Of a DNA stretch of 41,690 bases, positions 7,582-17,148 are shown piece by piece. Numbering within the stretch: the stretch's first letter is position 1; each line of letters starts with the position of its first letter. The DNA lies in contig NZ_JACJVN010000022.1 of NCBI RefSeq assembly GCF_014212015.1, positions 1 to 41,690 on the forward strand, read 5' to 3'. The position numbers and the translations under genes are program-made. Source of the stretch: Cohnella lubricantis. GTDB lineage: Bacteria; Bacillota; Bacilli; Paenibacillales; Paenibacillaceae. The notes under the pieces were generated by a model. The model worked only from the letters and a program-made list of their open reading frames with translations. It was not told where the DNA came from and searched no databases.

Positions 7582-9349
7582 CCTCTACCATCGACTGAGC
7601 CGTCTCCGGATAATCGGTAATCATGCCGTCGATCTGGAACTTCAGCACCTCCTTCATGTCCCGCCGGGTGTTGACCGTCCAGACCCACACCTCGCGGCCG
7701 TCGGCATGGGCTTGATTCACCAGCTGGTCGGTCAGCATAATTTGTTCGATCGTATAGAAGTCGACGTCCAGCTCCGATAAGTCGCCAAGCGCGAAGTACA
7801 GAATTCTCCCGATCTTGATCTCTGGAGCCAGCTCCCGAATCCGCTGCAGCGATGCGGGATCGAACGACTGGATGCGCACCTCTTCTTCGAGTCCGGCGAC
7901 CCTGAGCTGACGGACGACCTCGTCCGCCAGCGCTTCGCCGGAGCCGTATGGCTTCAGATCAAGCAGCAGCTTGATCTGGCCCTGCGCCTGCGAGAGCGCC
8001 TCGGCCAGCGACGGGATGCGAATCGGGCTGCCGTTCTCATCCTCGCCGATGGACAGCCGCCTCACCTCCGCGAAGGTTAGTTCGGAGACGGTCGCCCGTG
8101 AGCCGGTTACGCGTCTGAGATCGGGGTCGTGATTTAACACCGCGACTCCATCCTTGGTCAGTTGGACATCTATCTCCGCTACCTGCATGCCTTTGTTGAT
8201 CGCCGAGATGATAGAGGGAAGCGAGTTCTCCGGCGCGTTCGCCGTGTCGGCGCGGTGCGCGGCAATGAGAACGCTCCATTCCGCATACACCAGGCTATCA
8301 TTCGCACGCAAGCCGATGAACGCTGACAAGGCAATGTAAGCAGCGGCGACCGAGGCGAACAGCACGCGCTTGCGTCGAAGCCCCCTCCACCAGGCGGCGA
8401 TGCGGCTCTCGAATCGGCCGATGCGGCTGGGCCTCACGTTCAGCCGGTCTCTCGCTCTCATCCCCATGGACCGGCTCAGAGTATAGTAGAGTCTTGTCAG
8501 CAGGAGAATATTAATCGGCAGAAGCAGAAGCGCCAGCAAATACGTCAGCAGGGTAGAGAGCGTCAGGGAATAATGCGAGGACACGAGCGCCAGTACGTCC
8601 ATATCCAGCCACGAAGGGATTCGGCCAAGCGCGGACACCACAGCAGAGATGGCTGTGAGCATAGCCGCATTGAACAGGAGCAGCACGGCGAACAGGCGCC
8701 AGCGCCGGCCCTGCGTCAAGATCAGGCTGCCTCGAATCGCCTCCCGAAGCTTTAGCCCTTCAAGCACAATAAAGTGCAGCACGAAGATCCACCGAAGCAG
8801 CGTATACAACGCGCCAACTAGAAGCAGAATGTAAGCGGCAATCATCAAATGGGAGGCGTGCAGCACTTGATTGTTCAGGAAGATCGGCACATTAAACAGC
8901 GCATAGAAGGAGGCTGACAGCGGCGAGTCCACGAACGGAATTAACAGAAGAAGCAGCAGCATGAGCTGGAACATGCCGTAGCCGAGCAGCTTGGGCGTCT
9001 GGCGCAGCGCAGTCAGCACCGCGTCCGTAATCGTGATCGACTTGCCGAAGTAATGCTGTTGGACAAGAACGATAAGCACGAACAATTCGATCAGCAGGGT
9101 GAAGCAGGCGACAAGTCCGATCAGAAGAAGGCCGGCCATACCGCTGTAGCTCAGTCCGATCCGGTACACTTCCCCGTTAAGCAGCGAGCCGGATCCGACC
9201 ACCCGAAGAATGCGGTTGAACAAGAACGTGTTGATCGGAAGCACCACGGCGCTCGTAACGAGCATATACATCAATTCAAACAGCAGCAGCTTAGCGGAGA
9301 ACCTGCGAAAGTCTCGAATACTTCTGCCCAGCAGTTTAAACATCGACAT
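7571..9349 (-). CDS. glycerophosphodiester phosphodiesterase with N-terminal membrane domain
   Basis: 592 aa. Residues 1-345 are a polytopic membrane domain of about eight helices (GlpQ-associated membrane domain), ending with a basic linker (about 297-330) and a last helix near 328-347. Residues 358-592 are a GDPD TIM barrel: His365-Arg366, PEN with Glu374, EID with Glu392 and Asp394, and His407 in NHD, which are the expected catalytic and metal residues. The usual HRG reads HRA. It should hydrolyse glycerophosphodiesters to glycerol-3-phosphate plus alcohol, with the catalytic domain outside or at the membrane; in Gram-positives such enzymes recycle phospholipid or teichoic acid parts. ATG at 9349 (a second ATG two codons later); the ribosome binding site is weak. 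Confidence 0.92.
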   Translation of the reverse strand: MSMFKLLGRSIRDFRRFSAKLLLFELMYMLVTSAVVLPINTFLFNRILRVVGSGSLLNGEVYRIGLSYSGMAGLLLIGLVACFTLLIELFVLIVLVQQHYFGKSITITDAVLTALRQTPKLLGYGMFQLMLLLLLLIPFVDSPLSASFYALFNVPIFLNNQVLHASHLMIAAYILLLVGALYTLLRWIFVLHFIVLEGLKLREAIRGSLILTQGRRWRLFAVLLLFNAAMLTAISAVVSALGRIPSWLDMDVLALVSSHYSLTLSTLLTYLLALLLLPINILLLTRLYYTLSRSMGMRARDRLNVRPSRIGRFESRIAAWWRGLRRKRVLFASVAAAYIALSAFIGLRANDSLVYAEWSVLIAAHRADTANAPENSLPSIISAINKGMQVAEIDVQLTKDGVAVLNHDPDLRRVTGSRATVSELTFAEVRRLSIGEDENGSPIRIPSLAEALSQAQGQIKLLLDLKPYGSGEALADEVVRQLRVAGLEEEVRIQSFDPASLQRIRELAPEIKIGRILYFALGDLSELDVDFYTIEQIMLTDQLVNQAHADGREVWVWTVNTRRDMKEVLKFQIDGMITDYPETAQSMVEVAF

Positions 9350-9386
9350 CGAGAATCAGTCCAGTCATATGTGTCAGTCTATCTTA

Positions 9387-9971
9387 TTATATGAATGGAA
9401 TTCGCGATTGAACAAGGGACCATTCGCTGTCCAGGATGCTATAGATGACATTATCGTGAACGGCGCCGCCGTTCGTCGCGTCAAGGCGGTGCCGGCGAAG
9501 CACGCCCTCCCGAACGGCCCCGATCTTCTCCAACGCCCTCTGGGACCTTGCGTTGCGGCCGCTGGCGGAGAATTGAACGCGGATCACGCCAAGCTCTTCG
9601 AAGCAATACTTCAACAGAAGGTGCTTGCAGGCCGAATTAAGTCCCGTTCCCCAGAACTCCGGAGAGAGCCACGTCCAGCCGATCTCGACACTGCGATTGT
9701 GCATATCCAGGTCGCCAAGCCGAGTCGTCCCCGCGATACGGCCCGAAGCAGCGTCTCGAATCACGAAGGGCAGCTGCGTTCCCGCTTCCTTATTCAGCAG
9801 AGCTAATTCAAGGGCCTGCTTAACCGATTCTCGCGTGGTGTTCTTCCTCCAAGTGAGTTCCCAAATCCTAGGATCGCTCAACAGCTTAGCTAGCTCATTG
9901 ATGTGCTCGGATTGCAAAGGGACGAGCACCGCTCTGTGATTCTCAAGCGTCAGATTCGGATTGATATGCAT
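9387..9971 (-). CDS. GNAT family N-acetyltransferase (RimJ/RimL type)
   Basis: 194 aa. ATG at 9971 lies eight bases after AAGGAG; earlier in-frame starts overlap that site. Motifs include the beta-strand ENHRAVLVPL, IAGTTRLGDL, the family EIGWTWLSPEFWGTGLN (acetyl-CoA loop) and SQRALEKIGAVREGVLR, the classic end of the RimL/SpeG-like group. It probably acetylates a protein N-terminus or small amine; the substrate cannot be assigned. It lies 37 bases upstream of the phosphodiesterase gene on the same strand, possibly co-transcribed. The region 9972-10105 shows no gene. Confidence 0.88.
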   Translation of the reverse strand: MHINPNLTLENHRAVLVPLQSEHINELAKLLSDPRIWELTWRKNTTRESVKQALELALLNKEAGTQLPFVIRDAASGRIAGTTRLGDLDMHNRSVEIGWTWLSPEFWGTGLNSACKHLLLKYCFEELGVIRVQFSASGRNARSQRALEKIGAVREGVLRRHRLDATNGGAVHDNVIYSILDSEWSLVQSRIPFI

Positions 9972-10105
9972 GAACATCTCTCCTTCTTCCCACATCCTAT
10001 CAGCCCGCCCCTATCGTATGAATGAAGAATAGCGCCGATTATTTGCATTCCCTGTTCCAACCCGCTCCCGGCAAGGTGACGGCCCCATTCCTTGACCAAC
10101 AATAC

Positions 10106-10139
10106 AAAAAAATCCCGGCGGGGAAGTTCCCGTCAGGAT
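10106..10139 (-). terminator. intrinsic terminator after speD
   Basis: On the minus strand an 11 bp stem with one G-T pair and one mismatch (ATCCTGACGGG ... CCCGCCGGGAT), a 6-base loop, then a run of T (A run 10106-10112 on the plus strand). Confidence 0.8.
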
Positions 10140-10169
10140 CTCGTTCAGCAGGGCGAAGAACCCGCTTGC

Positions 10170-10976
10170 TCACTCCAGATTCTTCCCATAGAAGATCTCA
10201 TCCATCTCCCACTTCAGGTTCTCGATGATGGTCGCCTCTTCTTCTGAACTCAACGCATCGCGTGTATATCCGAACAAATAATTGTTCAGATCAAATTTCT
10301 TAAGCCTGCACTTGGTATGGAAAATGTGCTCTTGATACACGTTGACGTCAATCATGTCGTACTGGCTCTTGATGTCGTCCGGGATATAATTCTGAATCGA
10401 GCTGATCTCGTGGTCGATGAACAGCTTATGGCCGGTCACATCTCTGGTGAAGCCGCGTACCCGGTAATCCATCGTCATGATGTCCGTATCGAACGAGTTG
10501 ATCAAGTAATTCAGCGCCTTCAGCGGCGAGATCTCCCCGCAGGTAGAGACGTCGATATCGGCCCGGAAGGTGCTGATGCCTTCATCCGGATGGAACTCCG
10601 GGTATGTATGAACGGTAATGTGGCTCTTGTCCATCTGGACGACAACGGAGCTCGGAAGCGGACCGGGCGATTCCTCATAATGTTCTCCCGGCACCTCTAC
10701 AACCGGCCCTTCCGATACAAGCATCGTGACGCTGGCACCTTGGGGCACATAATCCTGCTTAGCCACATTGAGCACATGCGCGCCAATGATCTCCGCTACA
10801 TGGTTCAAGATATGCGTCAGCCGATCCGCGTTGTATTGCTCGTCGATGTAGGACAAGTAGGCTTCCCGCTCTTCCTTGGTCTTCGTGTAGCAGATGTCGT
10901 ACATATTGAAGCTGAGCGTCTTCGTCAGATTGTTGAAGCCGTGCAGCGTTATGCGCTGTTCCTTCGTCAATTCCAT
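10170..10976 (-). CDS. speD: S-adenosylmethionine decarboxylase proenzyme, E. coli type
   Basis: 268 aa. The enzyme makes decarboxylated SAM, the aminopropyl donor for spermidine. It is the long bacterial (E. coli SpeD, 264 aa) class rather than the short SpeH class of Bacillus subtilis. The self-cleavage site DKSHIT is visible: cleavage between Lys117 and Ser118 would make the pyruvoyl group. Other conserved parts are [22 protein letters not shown] at the N-terminus, TYPEFHP and [25 protein letters not shown] at 10976 is set by AGGGAGG nine bases upstream. No speE is nearby, so the spermidine synthase is encoded elsewhere. Monocistronic, with its own terminator. Confidence 0.96.
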   Translation of the reverse strand: MELTKEQRITLHGFNNLTKTLSFNMYDICYTKTKEEREAYLSYIDEQYNADRLTHILNHVAEIIGAHVLNVAKQDYVPQGASVTMLVSEGPVVEVPGEHYEESPGPLPSSVVVQMDKSHITVHTYPEFHPDEGISTFRADIDVSTCGEISPLKALNYLINSFDTDIMTMDYRVRGFTRDVTGHKLFIDHEISSIQNYIPDDIKSQYDMIDVNVYQEHIFHTKCRLKKFDLNNYLFGYTRDALSSEEEATIIENLKWEMDEIFYGKNLE

Positions 10977-11040
10977 GCGACCTTGCCTCCCTTGGACAAT
11001 GGTATTGTATCCCGGTTCGTCCAAGATTAATCTGATCACT

Positions 11041-11070
11041 CTGACTATCCGCTGCATTCCCTGGTATAAT
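11041..11070 (+). promoter_or_regulatory. putative extended -10 promoter of the DUF1697 gene
   Basis: TGGTATAAT at 11062-11070 is a perfect extended -10; a weak -35 CTGACT at 11041-11046 is 18 bases upstream. It lies 47 bases before the ATG at 11117, in the divergent gap with speD. Confidence 0.55.
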
Positions 11071-11116
11071 TTAGAACATAGACTTTGAGATTCTTCCACG
11101 TTGGGGGCGGGTAATC

Positions 11117-11662
11117 ATGGTTTTCGCAGCCTTACTGCGAGGCATTAACGTTGGCGGCCACAATAAGGTCGACATGAAGCTGCTGAAGATGACCTTCGAG
11201 AGAATCGGGTTGCGTAATGTCGTCACCTACATTAATACGGGAAACATTATTTTCACAGATGATCGTCGTTCCGCGCTGCAATTGTCCGCAGAACTGGAAG
11301 AGGCTATCGCCGCCGACTTCGGCTTGTCCATCAAAGTCTTAGTCCGCACATTGGACGAGATCCGGACGATCATGGCCTCCTTGCCCGAACACTGGGCGAA
11401 CAATCAGGACATGAGAAGCGACGTGCTCTATCTCTGGGACGACATTAGCGAAGAGTCCATGCTTGAGCAATTGACCATCAAGCCGGGAATCGACCATGTC
11501 ATCCGCGTGCCAGGCGCCATTCTCTGGTCATACGAACGGCAGCACGCGAACAAGAGCGGCATGAACAAGATCATCGGCACGAAGCTCTACCGCCAAGTCA
11601 CCGTCCGGAACGTGAACACGGCTCGCAAGCTATTCGAACTGATGCTGGCTGCCGAACATTAG
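11117..11662 (+). CDS. DUF1697 domain-containing protein
   Basis: 181 aa, full-length for the family. The N-terminal signature FAALLRGINVGGHNKVDMKLL followed by NVVTYINTGNIIF is diagnostic of DUF1697, a small cytoplasmic family of unknown function common in soil bacteria. The C-terminus ANKSGMNKIIGTKLYRQVTVRNVNTARKL is also conserved. ATG follows GGGGGCGGG with five bases spacing. Its stop overlaps by four bases the stop of the converging membrane-protein gene. Confidence 0.92.
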   Translation: MVFAALLRGINVGGHNKVDMKLLKMTFERIGLRNVVTYINTGNIIFTDDRRSALQLSAELEEAIAADFGLSIKVLVRTLDEIRTIMASLPEHWANNQDMRSDVLYLWDDISEESMLEQLTIKPGIDHVIRVPGAILWSYERQHANKSGMNKIIGTKLYRQVTVRNVNTARKLFELMLAAEH

Positions 11663-12903
11663 AAAATGAGCGGGAACATAAAAGCGACGACCGCCGCCCA
11701 AAGGCCATAGACCGGCAGATACTTCGTAACCGCGTCTTGAATGGTTGAAGCTCCGGCTCTGTTCCGCAGAAAACGCAGATAGGACAGCATAACCCAAATG
11801 AGATTGGCCCAGATCAGCAAGTTAATGCCTAGAACAGCAAGTCTGTTAGGCGTAATCCCATAGGAGGATAGCCTGAACACGATGGCCGACAGAGCCACGC
11901 TGTCGATAATAAGAGCAAGCGCAATCAAGGCGCAATTGATATAGTCCGATACGTTCTTCTGCTCGTTCGTGCCGCGCTCGGTGATGGAGAATATGGTGAC
12001 AGCCAGCACACTCAGCAGAACTCCGTTGAAGACCAAGAGGAAGTCGCGGTCCAAGAACGGATTCTGCCCGACCCCGATAACCGTGACAAGGTAGACCGCC
12101 AACGTGACAAGGACAAGCGGACTAAACACTCTGGCTATATAAGGCGCTATATTCTTCGCGAGCTTCAGATTCCTGGTTACCAGGTAGGCGGCCACAATAG
12201 CGAGGGCAACAGCGCCCAATAACACCACATTCTCGAAATAGAATTCCGATATATCAACACCGGCAAATCTAAACAACTGCATCGTTAAGACGGTAAGGAT
12301 CATGCCGCATATGGCCATGATGGCGTATAGAACGCCAAATTCCCCATTAAACTTCAGATAAGCTAATCTGGCAGCGCCTGCTTTATATTCATCGCCTGCA
12401 AAGGCAAGCCCCACTAGCATCCATAGGAACACGGGCAGATGCAGATACGCCAGCAGAATGCCGTCAGTCTGCTCCAGCGGCAGAATATTCACGTAAACGA
12501 TGGAGATAGCGAATAACGAAGCGATGGTGTAGATCACTCTCTTGTTCGGGGCATTCTTGTATGCGAAGAAGGCAGCCATGAAGGGCATGATTCCGAAAAT
12601 AAGATTGATCGGCGCCACAGCCTCCTGCTCGACAAAATACATAAGGGTCCTGGTGCAGATCCCTGCGAGAATAGCTAATAGGCCCATGACGATGAAGTCC
12701 ATCTGTAGCGAAGAGGTCTTCTCTGTATGAGCTGTCTCCTTGAAATGCAATCTGGCGTGCCAAACGGCAAGCACCCGCGAATCGGGCATTCGTTCCCACG
12801 CATAGGAGAATGCCTGCTTAAACGCATCGGGATCTCTCCTGTACACCCTCTCCAGTTCAGGCGGGTTATCCAGATTTGCGAGAATGAGGTTGTTAATCCC
12901 CAT
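11659..12903 (-). CDS. polytopic membrane protein, DUF4153-like
   Basis: 414 aa. A cytosolic N-terminus of about 68 residues (ELERVYRRDPDAFKQAFSYAWERMP) is followed by about eleven hydrophobic helices. The signature YGITPNRLAVLGINLLIW near residue 350 resembles the DUF4153 family, membrane proteins of unknown function. The N-terminal segment looks like a helical adaptor module. ATG at 12903 follows GGGGAGG with seven bases. It stands alone between converging and upstream genes. The family call is by eye; function unknown. Confidence 0.7.
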   Translation of the reverse strand: MGINNLILANLDNPPELERVYRRDPDAFKQAFSYAWERMPDSRVLAVWHARLHFKETAHTEKTSSLQMDFIVMGLLAILAGICTRTLMYFVEQEAVAPINLIFGIMPFMAAFFAYKNAPNKRVIYTIASLFAISIVYVNILPLEQTDGILLAYLHLPVFLWMLVGLAFAGDEYKAGAARLAYLKFNGEFGVLYAIMAICGMILTVLTMQLFRFAGVDISEFYFENVVLLGAVALAIVAAYLVTRNLKLAKNIAPYIARVFSPLVLVTLAVYLVTVIGVGQNPFLDRDFLLVFNGVLLSVLAVTIFSITERGTNEQKNVSDYINCALIALALIIDSVALSAIVFRLSSYGITPNRLAVLGINLLIWANLIWVMLSYLRFLRNRAGASTIQDAVTKYLPVYGLWAAVVAFMFPLIF

Positions 12904-13023
12904 CGATATACCTCCCCAATCAACGAATCGCTCTTGTTAATTCATTTTTACTTTAACACGTAATTTATCGTTTTACAATAAATATATGTCTTTGTGGAGG
13001 ATGTTTTTATTGATAAATAAGCG

Positions 13024-13094
13024 AAAAACCAGAAACACCTCCAAGATGGCTTCCACATCTAACGAGATGGGAGCCTACTCTTGAAGGTGTTCTG
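13024..13094 (-). terminator. long-stem intrinsic terminator of the xylanase gene
   Basis: On the minus strand AGAACACCTTCAAGA pairs with a matching arm through TCTTGGAGGTGTTTCT, with an inner hairpin CATCT/AGATG, then GGTTTTTC. It lies just past the stop at 13121. The rest of 12904-13023 is AT-rich and holds no gene. Confidence 0.75.
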
Positions 13095-13120
13095 GATTCG
13101 TCTCACATTATGGGATCCGT

Positions 13121-16100
13121 TCAGTCCATAGACATCAACAATTGATACACAATGACTGCCGCTTGAGCGCGTGTTGCCGTTCCCTTAGGATCGAACTTGC
13201 CGTTGCCGACGCCATTGATGATGCCTGCTTGCTGCATGGCCGTCACCGCTTCGTTGGCGTAGCTTGCAATCTCTTGCGCATCCTGGAAGCCTGCTGCCGC
13301 ACTCTCTTGGTTCAGCTTAGTTCCTGCTTTCTGAATCGCCCGGTATGCCATTACCGCCATCTCTTGACGAGTAATCTTGTTGTTGATGCCAAACGATCCG
13401 TCAGCCAGACCGGATACGATTCCGCGCTGCTGAGCCGAAGCGATCGATTCGTAATGCCACGCGCCTTGCTTGACATCCGAGAAGGTGCTTGTTGCGCCCG
13501 CTTGGTTTAGGTCAAGTGCTTGCATTAACATCTGGATGAATTCGGCTCTTGTCACCGAATTGCCTGGCGCGAACGATTCCTTCGTCACGCCGTTAACAAT
13601 TCCGCGCGCAGCCAATCCATCAATACTTTCTCTCGCCCATGCGACTTCTTCGACATCGTTGAACGTTACTGGATTGGCGATGGCGGCATATTTGCTGAAG
13701 TGCTTCGCGTTGAATTCCGCCATGCCCGTATCCTTGTTGTAACGGCCATTCTTAATCACTTCGAGCTTACCATCTTCCGATAAGTAGTAGATCACGATCT
13801 GACCCGGGCTCTCGCCAGGCTTCAACGTATACGGCACTGCCGCTTTAACCGGTTGACCCTGACCGAAGTCGGTGATCTTCTGATCGCCAACGCTCAGGTT
13901 GAAGTCGTATACCGTGTTCGAACCTACGATTCCGCGTACTTCTTCGGACAGCATGCTGCTGTCCACCTTGGCTATGTTCAATTCCACATTGGCATTGCCA
14001 GCGCCACCTTCGAATATCGATACGGGCACCTGTACAGACGCGAGTCCAGAGGCAATCTCGATGCGTTGAATGCCAGCCTCTGCGGCTGCATTCACTTGAT
14101 CAACCGGTATGGAGACCGTAAGCTGCTTGGCATTCTCAATATCCTGCACCTGCAATTTCAAGGTGCCGGCTTTGGCTTCGGACACAGCCTTCTGCATGTC
14201 CTCAGCTGAGACCGCAGCTTTAGCGTTACCGCTTGAATCAATCTCTGCCTTCACCTCGCCCGGCTGGGCAGGAGTCTGGTTCGCCGGTGGTATTGGAGTA
14301 CCCGGATTGGTGCTCTTACCTTTCGTTGTTGCTTGCGCTGCGACAGATCGTTCTGATTCAACGGCATCGTTGACAGCTGTTACCTTGTAGTAATAGGTGG
14401 TCGATGCCTTCAAACCGCTGTCTTGGAACTTCGTGTCGGTAACTAGTTGCGTATTCACCTGGCTGTAATTGCCGTCAGCAGAAGTTGAGCGATAAACGTT
14501 GTATCCGATCACATTGTCCGAAGCTGCCCAGTTGATCTCAATGACGCTGGTGCTTCTCGCTTGCGCAGTGACATTGGCCGGTGCGGCAGGCTCGGCGGCA
14601 GGTTCGTCGCTCACTTTCGGCCATTGGACCAGCAAGTGATCGGGCTCGCCGCCGGTACCGATCTTCTCCACTGTGATCCAATTGATCGAGTAGGCGTTGC
14701 CGCCGCCGCCGCCGCGGATGGCGATGTTGCCAATCAGGCCGTTGGCGGGCTGGGAACCGTCCAATTTAATCTCAGTGGTTAAGGTGTAGCTTCCCATGTT
14801 CACCATGCCGCTGTTGAAGTAAGCAGGTATCGTGGCGGCTACTTGATCGGCTGAATATGGATAATTGTTGACAACCGCCCCATCCGCATCTGTATAGCCG
14901 CCGTTGGTGTCATCTTTGATCCAACGCACGCGAATGGCGGTCGTCCCTTTCGCGGTGTAATTGAAGGTGAGACGGTAGGTTGCGTCCTTCTCCGGAATGA
15001 GAGCTGCTTTGCCGTCGGCGCCCGCCGTCGACCAAGGCCACTGGCCGGCATCATTGCCCAGAATGATATTCGCGCCGGTCCAACCGTCTCCATTGCCCGC
15101 ATCATAGACATGAACACCGTCTACAGGCTCTTGCTCCGGACCTGTCTCTGGCTCAATATAATGATGCGTCGACAGATACGTGTCGGGATCCAGTACCGCC
15201 ACCAACGCTTCCTTGGCCAATCCGTCCGAGTTGAACAGCAGCGCGAATTCACCGGCACGCCAGCCGGTAGTCGCGTCTCTCACGCCGCTGATGCTCACGC
15301 GATCGATGACCTTCGGGTTGTTCGTCGTGTTGGATGAACCCACGGCATACTTCTTGTAAATCCGGAACAACTCGGCATATTTCATGGCCTGGTTGTTCTC
15401 GTTCTCCGGGGTGAGAGTGCCGATAGGCGGAGTGCCAATGTCCATCTCGGTAATATTAACGTGGACACCGGGGAGCGTCGCGAACAGCTTGATGTTGTTC
15501 TCGACGTTCTCGACGTTCGTGTCCAAATTGTAGTGCGCCTGCATGCCGATAACTTCAATCAGCGGTTTGCCGTTCGGGCGGACATCTTGATACCGCTCGT
15601 TGATGTCCTTGACCATCTCGTATACCACTTGCGCTTTGTCTGGCGAGTCGAGACCAAAATCGTTGTAGATCAGCTTGACATCCCAGTCAGGGTGACTGTC
15701 AACTACTTCGGCCGCTTTCAAGAAGGCAAGCTCAACCCACTCCCAGCCGAGTGCATTGTACCAGCCTTCCCCTTTGGCCAACGAGGCTTTCCAGTCTCCC
15801 GGTTTTGAAGTGCCGATGGCTTCATTGACCACGTCAACGCCTTTCAGGCGTCCGCCGAAGTGTCCGAGTACATTCTCGATATGATTATCGAGATTGGTCA
15901 GAGCGGTGGCTCTGTCGAACGTGCCCGGCTGATCGTATCTGGCCGGCGGCGCGTCCCACATCCAAGTTGGCGACTGTGAATGCCATGCCAGCGTATGCCC
16001 GTAGAACACCATGTCCGGGTTCAGGCTGGCAAGGTTATCGAATGCCGTGTCAGCGCTATCATAGGTGAAGGTGCCCTTGACATTTTGCGTGCTCTCGGGT

Positions 16101-16354
16101 TTCATCTCGTTGCCTGGCGCATACTCGGCGAAGTTGTGAATCAAGGCATTCGTCTCGCCCCTGCCGAAGATTCCCAAGGTGAAGTAATCCTTGTAGACGT
16201 CCTTCAACGCCGGATATTGATCATAATTCAGCCCGGCGGGAGTAGCCTGCGATCCGGAGACGGGATCTTCCGCGGCGGCCGTTGCAGGGATAACGGTTGG
16301 GATAACCAAAGAGACGGCGAATGCGAGAGAAAGAGTCCGCTTCAAATTGCGCAT
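13121..16354 (-). CDS. SLH-anchored endo-1,4-beta-xylanase (GH10 + carbohydrate-binding + FN3 + 3 SLH)
   Basis: 1077 aa secreted enzyme cleaving xylan backbones on the cell surface. Signal peptide 1-28 (cleavage near TAAAED). GH10 domain about 45-395: acid/base Glu178 in VDVVNEA and nucleophile Glu303 in NITEMD; HTLAWHSQ at 120-127 is the substrate-binding motif. Residues about 411-570 look like a beta-sandwich carbohydrate-binding module; 592-677 is a fibronectin type III domain; 697-892 is the beta-rich spacer often seen before SLH in Paenibacillus; three SLH repeats lie at about 897-945, 957-1006 and 1022-1072. ATG at 16354 has GGAGG 11 bases upstream. Monocistronic with its own terminator and a promoter overlapped by a cre site. 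It fits the surface GH10 enzyme of the aldouronate system, whose uptake operon is at 24563-30320. Confidence 0.95.
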   Translation of the reverse strand: MRNLKRTLSLAFAVSLVIPTVIPATAAAEDPVSGSQATPAGLNYDQYPALKDVYKDYFTLGIFGRGETNALIHNFAEYAPGNEMKPESTQNVKGTFTYDSADTAFDNLASLNPDMVFYGHTLAWHSQSPTWMWDAPPARYDQPGTFDRATALTNLDNHIENVLGHFGGRLKGVDVVNEAIGTSKPGDWKASLAKGEGWYNALGWEWVELAFLKAAEVVDSHPDWDVKLIYNDFGLDSPDKAQVVYEMVKDINERYQDVRPNGKPLIEVIGMQAHYNLDTNVENVENNIKLFATLPGVHVNITEMDIGTPPIGTLTPENENNQAMKYAELFRIYKKYAVGSSNTTNNPKVIDRVSISGVRDATTGWRAGEFALLFNSDGLAKEALVAVLDPDTYLSTHHYIEPETGPEQEPVDGVHVYDAGNGDGWTGANIILGNDAGQWPWSTAGADGKAALIPEKDATYRLTFNYTAKGTTAIRVRWIKDDTNGGYTDADGAVVNNYPYSADQVAATIPAYFNSGMVNMGSYTLTTEIKLDGSQPANGLIGNIAIRGGGGGNAYSINWITVEKIGTGGEPDHLLVQWPKVSDEPAAEPAAPANVTAQARSTSVIEINWAASDNVIGYNVYRSTSADGNYSQVNTQLVTDTKFQDSGLKASTTYYYKVTAVNDAVESERSVAAQATTKGKSTNPGTPIPPANQTPAQPGEVKAEIDSSGNAKAAVSAEDMQKAVSEAKAGTLKLQVQDIENAKQLTVSIPVDQVNAAAEAGIQRIEIASGLASVQVPVSIFEGGAGNANVELNIAKVDSSMLSEEVRGIVGSNTVYDFNLSVGDQKITDFGQGQPVKAAVPYTLKPGESPGQIVIYYLSEDGKLEVIKNGRYNKDTGMAEFNAKHFSKYAAIANPVTFNDVEEVAWARESIDGLAARGIVNGVTKESFAPGNSVTRAEFIQMLMQALDLNQAGATSTFSDVKQGAWHYESIASAQQRGIVSGLADGSFGINNKITRQEMAVMAYRAIQKAGTKLNQESAAAGFQDAQEIASYANEAVTAMQQAGIINGVGNGKFDPKGTATRAQAAVIVYQLLMSMD

Positions 16355-16487
16355 AATGGATAGAGCCTCCTTTTCTAATGATATAAATGGAGTAAGGCCT
16401 GCTCTTTCACGAGAATTAAGTCATATTCCGAGTTCCTCCCTTTCATTAAAGGTTTTCTCCCTTGTCTTGTTGGCTATTACATATATA

Positions 16488-16517
16488 AGAATACGCTTTC
16501 ATGTTTATTATTGTAAA
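16488..16517 (-). promoter_or_regulatory. xylanase promoter with overlapping cre site
   Basis: On the minus strand TTTACA (16512-16517), 18 bases, TATTCT (16488-16493). The 14-mer TGAAAGCGTATTCT (16488-16501) matches the cre consensus TGWAANCGNTNWCA at all but two positions and covers the -10, so CcpA binding would block transcription. The remaining gap 16355-16647 shows no convincing gene; a short minus-strand frame ending near 16521 runs out of the DinB gene region and has no start signal. Confidence 0.55.
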
Positions 16518-16647
16518 TGATTAACAGCACTCTTCAAACATATTGCTCCAGTCTTCCCAATTATTGCGATGTTTCAAGCCGAGTAATCTGAATACTTTAG
16601 GTGAGTGATTAATAGACAACAAGATTGAGTTAACTATCCTGTTCGAA

Positions 16648-17148
16648 TCAGGTGAAGAGTCCGCCAAGACGATCATCGGCCGGCGGCGGGTAACCCAACT
16701 GTCTTGCCATCGATACGATCTGGCCTTTGTGATGGAATTCATGTGTCTGCGCATGCGTTAACAGCAGCAATGGAGTCGGCGCCTTCGGGTAACCTTGCCA
16801 GCTCTCGTCCAGCTCGATCGGTCCATCCCAACGATCGCGATACTCGTCCAAGAACCGTTGTACGAGTTCATCCGCTTCCGCGAATCGCTCACGGGCATAC
16901 TTCACATCGGCGCGTTCGTGTACGGTAACATCCCAATGCTCAGCGATCTTCTTGAACGCGAACGATTCCAGCCAGAACCGGTAGCAGTCCACGACATGCA
17001 GATAGGTTTGAAGGATCGTTCCGCGTCCAAATTCGGGCACCGGTTGATGCAACACTTGAGGAGGCAGCTCCTCCAAGAACGCGAACATGTTCTGTCTAGC
17101 GGATCTGATATAGTCGTATTGCTGCTTCAATATTTCGAGCAACGCCAT
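16648..17148 (-). CDS. DinB family protein
   Basis: 166 aa, four-helix-bundle DinB/YfiT-like fold. The metal-binding histidines are visible: His51 in YLHVVD, His136 and His140 in THEFHHKGQI. Members bind nickel or zinc and some act as thiol-dependent transferases (bacillithiol or mycothiol enzymes). ATG at 17148 shares one base with the TGA of the sigma-factor gene (TGATG), so translation is coupled. It is the third gene of the VOC/sigma/DinB unit. Specific reaction unknown. Confidence 0.85.
   Translation of the reverse strand: MALLEILKQQYDYIRSARQNMFAFLEELPPQVLHQPVPEFGRGTILQTYLHVVDCYRFWLESFAFKKIAEHWDVTVHERADVKYARERFAEADELVQRFLDEYRDRWDGPIELDESWQGYPKAPTPLLLLTHAQTHEFHHKGQIVSMARQLGYPPPADDRLGGLFT

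Noticed and set aside
16521-16647. Minus-strand tail frame after the DinB gene, ending in a Trp/Asn-rich stretch
   Set aside because: It is only the out-of-frame continuation of an overlapping open frame, with no own start; a gene remnant cannot be excluded.
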